From Amorphophallus konjac (Eukaryota > Streptophyta > Magnoliopsida > Alismatales > Araceae), in contig CM040126.1 of assembly GCA_022559845.1 (NCBI GenBank), positions 228,352,641 through 228,416,640 on the forward strand: DNA of 64,000 nt. Direction: 5' to 3'. The position numbers and the translations under genes are program-made. Below are positions 20,706 to 30,167 of this stretch, in pieces. The stretch's first letter is position 1, and the number at the start of each line of letters is the position of its first letter. The notes below the pieces were generated by a model that was not told where the DNA came from, made no database searches, and saw only the letters and a program-made list of their open reading frames with translations.

Positions 20706-23614
20706 AATCCCCCGGGGTGGGGAGAACTCGACCCCGTCGAGTAGGGGTCCAATCGGCTCTCGTACTGCACCAGCAGGTCCGGGTCTAGGCGCATCAAGTC
20801 CTCTCGGCTTACCCAAGCATCCTCGGTCGGGGAACGGCCTTTCCACCTCACGAGGTAGCGCTGGTAGACCCTGTTCCTGGTAAGTGTGCTCTGCTCATCC
20901 AGTATTGCCTCCACTTGCTCAAGTCGGCCTCTCAATCGGGGTGGTAGTTTCGCTCCGGGAGGGTCACTCACAAGGGGGGGTAAAGGCTCGAGATCCTGAC
21001 TGGGTTCCACCGTGGGGCCCTTATAGCGAACCAGATCCGCCACATTGAAAGTGGGGTGAACCCCAAAGCCCTTAGGTAAGTCGAGCTCATAAGCATTGGT
21101 ACCAACCCGTCTTAGAACCCGAAAGGGTCCCAAACCCCGTGTCCTCAATTTGGAGGCGGGCCCTGGGAGGAGCCGCTCCGTTCTCACCATCACATGGTCT
21201 CCCACTTGGTATTCATAGTGACGACGATGAGCATCGGCCTGCCTTTTGTAAGCCTCGTTGCTTTTGCCTATATGCTTGCGGATGTTTTCATGTATCTTTG
21301 TGGATGTTGACTCACTAGGAGATAATGGGGGTCCTGGACAACCAAAAGTGGACCTATCATGCAGTGGTGCTACACAGACTTTGGTAGACCTAGGAGGCTT
21401 ATGCGTCTTGTCAAAGGGGGTGGGGATGGAAGACCCGGAAAACCCATAAAGGGACCTATCATGCCATGCCATGTAGGCCCTAATAGACCTAGGTGGGCCA
21501 GGACAACCATAGATGGATCTATCATGCATGGTGGTGATAATTACCGGGGAACCCGAACTTCCTTGAATATTTCTCTCATGCCTAAGACTTGCGACGAACG
21601 AGGGTGGGCCATTACATCCGTACATAGACCACTCATACTTCTTACATGTCATGTGGGTGATTTGAATGAATGGACCCGACTCATGAATCATGTCAAGCGG
21701 TGTGGTGTGTCTAGACACATGCATTCCTTCCCAAATGGCATCCCTAATGTGTATGGCTTGGTGTGGGAGTTTCCTCTCATAGGGGTCAAATGGGTCTGGG
21801 AAAATAGAGTGGGCCTGGTCTATTAAGGTGGGTGAGGGTAGGAAAGGGTGGGTGGTGGGTAAGGGGGGTGGGTTGCATGGGGGTCTAGACTCCCATAGGA
21901 AGGGGTCAAAGGGGTCATGGTAAGGGTCCCCTAGGGAGAGGAACTCTAGGTCCTCATGTAGCGGTGAGTCATCCTTCTCTAAAGAAATAATTGGGCCGAA
22001 GTCTTTGGTGGGTGGATCAGCCAGGAAGGGATGGTTTGACACTCTACCCGAGATAAGCAATTCTAATTCATGGAGAGCAGCAGGCTCATCCGGTGTAGGG
22101 AGGATTAGAAGGAGGTCGCTAGTGTAGCAACCTACAGTGTAAGCTGTGGTGATGGATCCGACACATAGATGTAGGAGGTCAACGCTCCTAGGTTGGTCAG
22201 CCATTGTGGCCAACATGTCGGTCAACTCTATTTGCCATGCTAGGCCCTTAAGAAGGTCATCCCAACTCTCAACCTCATAGGAGGATTGGATAGTGGTGTG
22301 ATAAGAGGAGAGAGGGACTATGGGGAGGTGTTGTTCCATGGGAGGGTAGGCATGGGCCATTATCTCTCTAATTGGGCTACCCATCAACCAGCTAACAAGG
22401 GTCTCTCCTAAAATAAGCTCGGTCCCATCTAGAGAGGGTGGTGTAGGGTGAAGGTTACCATGTGAGTTTTTTTCTTCAATTTGGACATGTGTGGTCTCCA
22501 TGTTGGGAATTGGGTCCGGGGTGTTCACCACTTTGGGGTCGGGTATGGGTTCCTCCTCCAAAGAGGTGAGAGAGTATGTTCGGGGTGGGGTGGTGATGGT
22601 AGGTGCATGGCGCCCCCAAGGTGATGAGCAAGGTCGGAATTGGGTTGGGGTTGGAAGTGGAGGTAGTGGGAGTCTAGGTTGGGGTAGGTTTGTAGTTGGA
22701 AGTGGAAGGTGGGTTGGGTGAAGACAGTTGGATTGGTCGATCTTGGGTGGGGCATCCCTTATAGGGGATAATGGAGGGGTAGTAGTAGGGGCTACGGGGG
22801 TTTGGGGAGTATGGGTCTCATGGGGAATAGTGAGTTGCGGGGTGGTGACCGGTGCGGGCCTAGGTGGAGGGGTGGGCACGGGATCCACTTGGGTTTGAAC
22901 GGTGAGGGTTATGGAAGTGAGTTTTAGTTGGGGAAGGTTGGTGGGGATTGGGTTTTCCTGACTTGACTCTTGGCATTGTGCCTCAAATTCTTCCTCCCAT
23001 TCAAGGGGAGCTTCATGAACTTCAATCACTTTCTCAACTCTTTGGGGTGGAGGGGTTTGGTAGGGATTTGTGGGTTGGAGGGTGGTGGTCTTTGGGGGCC
23101 TAGGTGGAGGGGTGGGTAGTTGGGACAGTTGGGTTCTAAGGGAGAGGAGTTGGTGGCGAAATGTGGAGAGGGGATCGGTTAGGGGTGGTGGGGGCGGAGT
23201 CCTATGGATGGTCTTAAGTTGGCCGGGTTGGGATTGAGTAGTGGTGGTGCTCCTCGGGCTAGGGGTGTGTGAGTAGGAAGAGTAGGAAGGTTTTGGAATG
23301 TAGATTTTCCTAAGTTCTCTCGTCATCTCTTCCCACGAGTGAATGGGCTCTTGCCTCTCAATCCTTCTTATGGCCTCTATGTGTTCCAATTCTATCTTGG
23401 CTTGACCCCGAATTTGTCCCTTGGCCCTACAAACTCTTGTGTGTCCGTATACCCGATTCCTCTCAAAGTTCCTTTCCATTGCAGCCTCCCACTTGAGGTA
23501 ATCACTAGCATGCGACCCATCAAAGGTAACACCCTCATCTCGAATAATGTCCCAAAGTATTGGGTTGATCGGATCCCGGTAGTGGGCCGAGTGGGATGGG
23601 TATGTGGTAGCCAT
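20651..23614 (-). CDS. F2 protein: gag-like N-terminus, unknown conserved domain, GCPGPP repeats, integrase GPY/F tail, chromodomain (987 aa)
   Basis: One uninterrupted 987-codon ORF fills the internal region; the ATG at 23614 is the first after the primer site and the stop lies 55 bp inside the LTR. Residues 15-110 look like a retrotransposon gag core (YLKWEAAMERNF and PIHSWEEMTRELRKIY). Residues 110-395 are proline/threonine-rich linker. Residues about 398-511 are the conserved domain also present in F1 (twice) and F3. DPFDP motifs occur near 568 and 608. Residues 661-763 hold degenerate repeats of an S-I/L/T-Y/F-G-C-P-G-P-P motif. Residues 765-865 match the integrase C-terminal GPY/F region, and 900-950 a chromodomain (YLVRWKGRSP, EDAWVSRE). 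Protease, RT, RNase H and the integrase DDE core are absent. The intact frame and near-identical LTRs suggest recent mobility in trans; the function of the middle domain is unknown. Confidence 0.88.
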   Translation of the reverse strand: MATTYPSHSAHYRDPINPILWDIIRDEGVTFDGSHASDYLKWEAAMERNFERNRVYGHTRVCRAKGQIRGQAKIELEHIEAIRRIERQEPIHSWEEMTRELRKIYIPKPSYSSYSHTPSPRSTTTTQSQPGQLKTIHRTPPPPPLTDPLSTFRHQLLSLRTQLSQLPTPPPRPPKTTTLQPTNPYQTPPPQRVEKVIEVHEAPLEWEEEFEAQCQESSQENPIPTNLPQLKLTSITLTVQTQVDPVPTPPPRPAPVTTPQLTIPHETHTPQTPVAPTTTPPLSPIRDAPPKIDQSNCLHPTHLPLPTTNLPQPRLPLPPLPTPTQFRPCSSPWGRHAPTITTPPRTYSLTSLEEEPIPDPKVVNTPDPIPNMETTHVQIEEKNSHGNLHPTPPSLDGTELILGETLVSWLMGSPIREIMAHAYPPMEQHLPIVPLSSYHTTIQSSYEVESWDDLLKGLAWQIELTDMLATMADQPRSVDLLHLCVGSITTAYTVGCYTSDLLLILPTPDEPAALHELELLISGRVSNHPFLADPPTKDFGPIISLEKDDSPLHEDLEFLSLGDPYHDPFDPFLWESRPPCNPPPLPTTHPFLPSPTLIDQAHSIFPDPFDPYERKLPHQAIHIRDAIWEGMHVSRHTTPLDMIHESGPFIQITHMTCKKYEWSMYGCNGPPSFVASLRHERNIQGSSGSPVIITTMHDRSIYGCPGPPRSIRAYMAWHDRSLYGFSGSSIPTPFDKTHKPPRSTKVCVAPLHDRSTFGCPGPPLSPSESTSTKIHENIRKHIGKSNEAYKRQADAHRRHYEYQVGDHVMVRTERLLPGPASKLRTRGLGPFRVLRRVGTNAYELDLPKGFGVHPTFNVADLVRYKGPTVEPSQDLEPLPPLVSDPPGAKLPPRLRGRLEQVEAILDEQSTLTRNRVYQRYLVRWKGRSPTEDAWVSREDLMRLDPDLLVQYESRLDPYSTGSSSPHPGGFDEDISRHSLWHEATPTS
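22082..22414 (-). other. Unrecognised conserved domain in the F2 protein (about residues 401-511)
   Basis: Alignable by eye with F1 (3959-4288 and 3402-3731) and F3 (33457-33780). Shared positions include E-P/T-L..WL, a VP followed by HTT-x-Q/R-S, D-L-L/V-K/R, G-S/T-I-T-S/T, and a C-terminal LLxLPxPxE. I do not recognise the fold. Confidence 0.8.
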
Positions 23615-23674
23615 GATTCATGAACTAGATGACAATGCGCCCTAGGACTAGACTTAGTAGAGACAAGTCTAAAA

Positions 23675-23689
23675 CTTGCTCTGATACCA
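23675..23689 (-). other. Primer binding site of F2 (tRNA-iMet)
   Basis: The minus strand reads TGGTATCAGAGCAAG, two bases from the LTR starting at 23692. Confidence 0.9.
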
Positions 23690-23691
23690 CT

Positions 23692-25896
23692 TGATGTGAA
23701 ACGGTCTACCTAGGATGATAATGACCCTTAGACCTATGCATCCACAAGCATACAAGCTCTCAATTCGGCTCACCGTGCGGCCTATCTCACACGACGCACA
23801 CGCGCACCCGGTGGGCCCGAGTGATGAGGGTGAGGGTCCGGGGTGGGACCCTAAGGTCTCCACCGGATGGTGGGCTTGTGGCTGACCCCTAATGGGCCTG
23901 GGATACCCAATTTATGGGCGGGCCAGCACGCTAGGGCGTGGGGATTTTGTGGCACTCTCTTTCACTTGCCACGGTGGCGCACACGGGCACAAACACATTC
24001 AAGATCGAGCTCTCCCTTTCCGCCGACGAGCAATAGTATGCAATACTAAAGGAGCAAGGATATTATCCAGGAGGGTTCAGCGCTTACCTGATCGGTGTGA
24101 AGACACCGATCCCGGCCGGAGACGACGGGCGCGCCGGGAGGCGTGGGTATGCACCCGAACGCCGCGGCGAGGTAGCTTGACCTGCGGATTAATTAAGTTA
24201 CACAACTACGCCTCACGCAGGAGGGGTGACCTCGGGGTGGGGGTTAAATTGTTACAACCAACACTACCACCACGCAGGGTGGGGCCTTCAGCCGGCCAAG
24301 CGGGGTGGGGAAAATTGGTTAATTATCACACCGGCGGTCGATACCGAAACCTGTCCGGTTCTGGGATTCTGGACCAGCAGTCACTGATGTAGCCGTAGAA
24401 CACTTTCTGGAATTTTGCCGGAGGCGCGGTCGGTGTCGTTGGCTTCGTAACAGAATAGGGGTGCGCCTCAAATTTTATGGATTTTCGTTCTGCACGAGCC
24501 GGGCTGCCACGATCGACCGAACGGGGTCCCTGTTCAGGACCTGCACAGGTTCAGCTTCTGAACAGCAGATTGCCGAGGACGCCACGAACGCTCCCGGGCT
24601 CTGTTTTGCAAACGGCCGGTGTCGATGGAAGCGTGGGGAGGTCTACTTTCCAACGGAGCCGGCCTCGCCACTGTCTGAAGTCCGTGTGGACAGGATGGTC
24701 CCGTTGAAGGGGGACAGGTTGGGGAAGACAGACAGGAGGCAGAACGAACGCCCGGCGGTATAAAAATGGTAACTTCCACTTACGGCGTTCAAACGATGCT
24801 CCGTCTTCAGCTTCTGAAAGCTGACAGGGGGAGGAAGAATTTTGATGAAGAGTTTGATGACCGATTCCTCCAGTCTTGGCCGCTGCACGAAGGTCGAACA
24901 GAGATGGCCTTCTGGTTGAGCCCCCAGTGCGCAGTCGCGGTAGAACGGAGCTAGCGGCCGGCCACGATCTTGGAACGGAGCGATTCCAACTCGCCTGCGG
25001 AGAAGACTCGTGGATGCACAAGTTTTCTGAAGCGCTTGGATGCCGAATCCTCCTGGAACGGGTTGGAAAATGCTCTGCAAGTTGGGGCCAGAAACTGCCT
25101 GCGGGCTGGAATGGATTTGTGGAGGGGAGGCTAAGGTGGTGGTGGTGTATGTGGGTGGAGATGGAGGGGGGTGCGACCCTAGGAGGGAGGGGAAGGGGAT
25201 GGACGACCTAGGGAGGTGAAGGGGTCCCTTGGAGAGGGGAAAGGGGTCTTGGGTGGAGGAATATGGCTTGGGAAGGGTGGGGAGTGGCCTTGGGAAGGTG
25301 AAAGGGTGCTTGGGAAGATGAAAGGGTGCCTAGGAGAAGGGGTTTCCACCTAGGGGTTGGAGGGGGAATTGAATGAGTGTATAGGGAAGGGGGAGGGGTC
25401 TTAAAGAAGGGTGATTAGGGAGGAGAGAGAGGGGATTTCGAAATTTAGAGAGAGAGAGGGAGAAGTAGTGAGAGAGAGAGAGAGAACTATAGAGAGAGGG
25501 AGAGAGAATACTTGAGGGTTTAATTTTTCAATTCATCAAAAGTTCTTACAAATGGGAGAGGGGGGGGTCCTTATATAGAGTTGGACCATTTGCACAAAAC
25601 CCCCTAACAAAGTGCATAAATGCAAAAGACCAAGAGACAGGGGGGGGCGCCCATGGGCCAAGCCCACTAACTGGGCCCAATGTCCTCAACTAAGGGTCCA
25701 AATGACTCAAGACTTGGATAATTAACTCTAAGACCTAGATAATGGACTCAAATAAAGGAAAATTACACATGATATGACTCAAATAAAGAAACTACATAAG
25801 CAACAAATAAAGATAGCCATGAGGACCACATCTCCAAGGGGTCACGAAGTCGGAGTCGCCTCGTGCCATAGGGAATGCCGGGAGATGTCCTCATCA
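23692..25896 (-). repeat. F2 LTR, right copy (5' LTR of the full unit)
   Basis: 2205 bp, same ends as the left copy. It is followed on the right by a second purine tract and internal region, so it is shared by a full and a truncated unit. TATA box at 25569-25580 (minus). Confidence 0.92.
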
Positions 25897-27539
25897 AATC
25901 CCCCGGGGTGGGGAGAACTCGACCCCGTCGAGTAGGGGTCCAATCGGCTCTCGTACTGCACCAGCAGGTCCGGGTCTAGGCGCATCAAGTCCTCTCGGCT
26001 TACCCAAGCATCCTCGGTCGGGGAACGGCCTTTCCACCTCACGAGGTAGCGCTGGTAGACCCTGTTCCTGGTAAGTGTGCTCTGCTCATCCAGTATTGCC
26101 TCCACTTGCTCAAGTCGGCCTCTCAATCGGGGTGGTAGTTTCGCTCCGGGAGGGTCACTCACAAGGGGGGGTAAAGGCTCGAGATCCTGACTGGGTTCCA
26201 CCGTGGGGCCCTTATAGCGAACCAGATCCGCCACATTGAAAGTGGGGTGAACCCCAAAGCCCTTAGGTAAGTCGAGCTCATAAGCATTGGTACCAACCCG
26301 TCTTAGAACCCGAAAGGGTCCCAAACCCCGTGTCCTCAATTTGGAGGCGGGCCCTGGGAGGAGCCGCTCCGTTCTCACCATCACATGGTCTCCCACTTGG
26401 TATTCATAGTGACGACGATGAGCATCGGCCTGCCTTTTGTAAGCCTCGTTGCTTTTGCCTATATGCTTGCGGATGTTTTCATGTATCTTTGTGGATGTTG
26501 ACTCACTAGGAGATAATGGGGGTCCTGGACAACCAAAAGTGGACCTATCATGCAGTGGTGCTACACAGACTTTGGTAGACCTAGGAGGCTTATGCGTCTT
26601 GTCAAAGGGGGTGGGGATGGAAGACCCGGAAAACCCATAAAGGGACCTATCATGCCATGCCATGTAGGCCCTAATAGACCTAGGTGGGCCAGGACAACCA
26701 TAGATGGATCTATCATGCATGGTGGTGATAATTACCGGGGAACCCGAACTTCCTTGAATATTTCTCTCATGCCTAAGACTTGCGACGAACGAGGGTGGGC
26801 CATTACATCCGTACATAGACCACTCATACTTCTTACATGTCATGTGGGTGATTTGAATGAATGGACCCGACTCATGAATCATGTCAAGCGGTGTGGTGTG
26901 TCTAGACACATGCATTCCTTCCCAAATGGCATCCCTAATGTGTATGGCTTGGTGTGGGAGTTTCCTCTCATAGGGGTCAAATGGGTCTGGGAAAATAGAG
27001 TGGGCCTGGTCTATTAAGGTGGGTGAGGGTAGGAAAGGGTGGGTGGTGGGTAAGGGGGGTGGGTTGCATGGGGGTCTAGACTCCCATAGGAAGGGGTCAA
27101 AGGGGTCATGGTAAGGGTCCCCTAGGGAGAGGAACTCTAGGTCCTCATGTAGCGGTGAGTCATCCTTCTCTAAAGAAATAATTGGGCCGAAGTCTTTGGT
27201 GGGTGGATCAGCCAGGAAGGGATGGTTTGACACTCTACCCGAGATAAGCAATTCTAATTCATGGAGAGCAGCAGGCTCATCCGGTGTAGGGAGGATTAGA
27301 AGGAGGTCGCTAGTGTAGCAACCTACAGTGTAAGCTGTGGTGATGGATCCGACACATAGATGTAGGAGGTCAACGCTCCTAGGTTGGTCAGCCATTGTGG
27401 CCAACATGTCGGTCAACTCTATTTGCCATGCTAGGCCCTTAAGAAGGTCATCCCAACTCCGGAGAGTCCTTCCCGCGAGAACACATCCCAGCACACTGTC
27501 AGAGGCCGCTTCACCCTCCGAGGCCGGCAGATTATCCAT
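25842..27539 (-). pseudogene. Chimeric ORF: antisense Tat-A gag start fused in frame to the C-terminal half of the F2 protein (565 aa)
   Basis: Residues from about 28 onward equal F2 residues 450-987 (end of the unknown domain, repeats, integrase tail, chromodomain). The first 27 residues, including the ATG at 27539, come from the antisense strand of the duplicated Tat-A gag. The join at 27457-27459 happens to keep the frame. It lacks a 5' LTR promoter on its upstream side, so expression would need outside transcription; treated as a by-product of the truncated insertion. Confidence 0.7.
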
Positions 27540-27623
27540 AACAGGTCAGGAGGACCTTCACGAGCCCCTCCCTCGGAGCAAGAGGCCTCCTCCATGCCGA
27601 AAAGGGGAAAACCTGGGGCACAC
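27457..27623 (+). repeat. 167-bp target duplication, right copy
   Basis: Same sequence as 18334-18500. Its left edge joins F2 internal sequence, with CTC shared by both partners (microhomology); its right edge continues into Tat-A gag without interruption. Confidence 0.9.
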
Positions 27624-28586
27624 CCTCCCCCAGGGAGCACCAAGGAAGCCCCCCTAGCCCCACAGCACGTTGACAGCCGGAGTTATCCCTCCGACTGTGA
27701 GAATTCGAGAGGCGTTTCGCAGAACAAGAACGCGCCCTATGCGCCTTGCAGAATGTCTCTCCGATGGAAGACGAAGAGAAATCCCCATTCTCCGAGTACA
27801 TCTTGAAGGTAGAGGTATCTCCCTGAACCTCCATCCCGACCTTCAAGTCCTACGACGGCCAAGGTGACCCGGCCGACAACTTCGACAGCTTCGATGCGCT
27901 GATGACCCTTCACGGAGCGTCCGACGCCATCGAGTGCCGAGCCTTTGTGACCACCCTGGTCCAAGGTGCCCAAGCATGGTTCCGGGCCCTCGCTGCTGGA
28001 TCCATCCGGGATTTCAAGCAATTCGGGCGAGTATTTAAGGAGAGTTTCACCGGTAGCAGGGCTATTGGCTCTCAAATAGGCGCAAGGGGAGAGACTCCGG
28101 GCTTACATTAACCGATTCAAATCGGAAGCCCTGAGAATCCCCCGCCTAGATGTAGCCTTGACCATAATCGCACTAACCGGAGGCACCCGGGACGAGAACC
28201 TCCACCCCGAGCTTGTCCTGCACCCTCCCTTGACCCTTGCCAAGTTAGTGACTCTGGCTTTGCGTCACACTGGGTGCGAAGAGGTCCTCAGCGCGTGCCG
28301 AGGCGCAACCGGCTCGAGTCGAGAGGGGGACAAGAAGCGGGCACCCGAGCCAAGATCGGGTCAAGGAAAAAGGCGGAACCGAGACGGGGAACACAAGGAA
28401 CCGTCCCGAAAGTACGAGCGGTACTCTCAATTAACCGCTCCGGTGTACGAGATATATGAAGACATCAAAGGCTCGGGCCTCCTCCGCCAACCCGAGCCAA
28501 TGAGATCAAAAAGCCGCAATCATAGCAAGCATTGCCTGTTCCACAGCGACCACGGGCATCACACCGGTGATTGCCATCATCTCTAG
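27624..28586 (+). pseudogene. Tat-A gag, 3' part, with zinc knuckle
   Basis: Fragments in several frames follow the gag plan of Tat elements: a conserved core (LHGASDAIECRAFVTTL, AWFRALAAGSI, FKQFGRVF), a region near 28160-28280 (TRDENLHPELV), and a C-terminal Cys/His motif (CLFHSDHGHHTGDC) close to 28530-28580. Frameshifts and stops show decay. Confidence 0.65.
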
Positions 28587-28978
28587 GATAAAATTGAGCG
28601 CCTCGTCCGCCAGGGACACCTATCCCGGTTCATGGCTAGGCGTGAAGAATATCGAGGCACCCCATAGGAAATCGACAACGCCCCTCGCGGGGTCCATATC
28701 AACGTCATTGCTGGAGGAGACTTGGAGGTGCCCCGTAATCCCCAATTTCCATCTGAACATTCCTCTGAGGAAGGATGAGTTTCCTCTAGACGTGGAGAAG
28801 TATGCGGTCATCTTGTCAGAGCATCGCCAGTCTACGGAGGAACTGGTGACTCCGGAGAATATGGAGCGATGCCTTCTCCATTGGCTAAAGCCGACAGACG
28901 CCAAGCGGCCGGCTTTGGAGGAGACCGCAGAGGTGATCGACCTCAGTGAAGACTCGGCCCTCGCTCGGCTATCCAAGG
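28587..28978 (+). pseudogene. Tat-A degenerate stretch where protease and RT are expected
   Basis: Only about 390 bp separate the gag zinc knuckle from RNase H. I see remnants of a post-zinc-knuckle segment (KIERLVRQGHLSRF, 28590-28630) and then low-similarity sequence. No Asp-Thr/Ser-Gly protease site and no YxDD motif are present, so protease and RT have been deleted. Confidence 0.55.
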
Positions 28979-30167
28979 ACAGGCCCTTGCTGACTTCATC
29001 GCTGAGATCACTATCCCAACCAAAGGAGAATCTCTGACTGCGCCCGGGCCTACCTTGGAACTATTCATCGACGGATCCTCCAACTCGGCGTGAAGCGGCA
29101 CTGGAATCCTCTAGAAGTCCCCCAAAGGAGCAGAGCTACAATACACCTTGAAGTTCAACTTCTAGGCGTCGAACAACGCCTCCGAGTACAAAGCCCTTAT
29201 CTCGGGAGCCCTCATGGCCCGGCGGTTGGGGGCTGAGCGAGTCAGAATTCACACTGATTCTCAACTAGTCGCTAGCCAGGTCAATGGTGATTACGAAGCT
29301 CAACAAGCACCGATGGTCAAATACCTCGAGCTGGTCAGAGCCATGGCACAATAGTTCGAGAGTTTTGAGGTAGTCCAAATAGCTCGGGAAGAAAACTCCC
29401 GAGCGGATGCCCTCTCTCGGCTGGCCTCCTCTCTTGACCTCGAGGGTACTCGATCGGTCCTTCTCGAAGAGGTAGAACGACCGAGCATCGATTCGGAGCT
29501 CTTGACCGTTGACCCGGCCTCCCCAAGCGACTGGCGCACCCCCTACCTGTTGTGGCTCCAAGACTCTCAAGAGCCTCCCGACCCCCAGGAAGCCCGAAGA
29601 TTGAAGTACCAAGCTCGGTGATTCGTCATTCTGGATAGCACTCTCTACCGGAGATCCTTCTCCGGTCCTCTCCTGAAGTGCCTTAGTACTGATGAAGCCA
29701 ACCGAGCGATTCAGGAAGTTCACAAAGGCCTGTGCGGAGCGCATTTAGGAGGATGGTTGCTCGCCAGGATCTTGCTACGGCAAGGTTATTGGTGGCCCAC
29801 TCTGCAGCACGACTGCTCGACCTATGTACAAGACTACGACCGATGCCAGCGATTTGACCACTTGGTCCATCAACCGGCAACGGAGCTCGTCACCCTAGCC
29901 GAGCCATATCCTTTCGCTCGTTGGGGAATCGACATCCTTAGGCCGTTCCCTACTGCTCATGCCCAGAAGAAGTTCATCATCATCACCGTCGACTACTTCA
30001 CCAAATGGATCGAGGCCAAAGCCACAGCAAGAATCACTGAGACAGTCGTCTGGAGTTTCATCAGGAAGTCGATCATCTGTCGCTACGGCATCCCCCTGGT
30101 GATAGTGAGTGATAATGGTCGGCAATTTGATTCCTGTTATTTCTGAGACAGATACACCGACCTAAAC
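28979..30167 (+). pseudogene. Tat-A RNase H and integrase (5' part), cut by F3
   Basis: The start carries the pre-RNase H motif ALADFIAE. RNase H follows with FIDGSS, an EYKALISGALMA segment, IHTDSQLV and REENSRADALSRL, interrupted by several stops between about 29090 and 29350. The integrase HHCC finger lies near 29718-29850 (HKGLCGAHLGG, then Cys pair), the first catalytic Asp is in WGIDILRPFP (about 29923) and the second in VSDNGRQF (about 30108). Shortly after, an altered frame meets the F3 insertion at 30168. RNase H would degrade template RNA; integrase would insert the cDNA. Confidence 0.7.
30163..30167. other. Target-site duplication of F3, left (TAAAC)
   Basis: TAAAC directly precedes the F3 LTR and recurs directly after it at 37120-37124. 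Confidence 0.9.

Larger units (their letters stand above)
18501..27456 (-). mobile_element. F2: young non-autonomous Ty3/gypsy element, LTR-internal-LTR plus a truncated second internal region
   Basis: On the plus strand the order is LTR (18501-20705), full internal region (20706-23691), LTR (23692-25896), then 1.56 kb of a second internal region that stops abruptly inside the ORF. The element reads on the minus strand (primer site at 23675-23689; purine tract CCCCGGGGGATT beside the left LTR). Coordinate offsets between the two LTRs stay at 5191 apart from one inserted T near 23836 and one fewer G in the G-run near 25640, so I infer only two 1-bp differences in 2205 bp. F2 has no pol core and encodes one long gag/unknown-domain/chromodomain protein. 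Confidence 0.88.

Noticed and set aside
21359..21826. 155-codon plus-strand ORF (again at 26550-27017)
   Set aside because: Antisense shadow of the F2 protein repeats and integrase tail; identical in the second copy by duplication.
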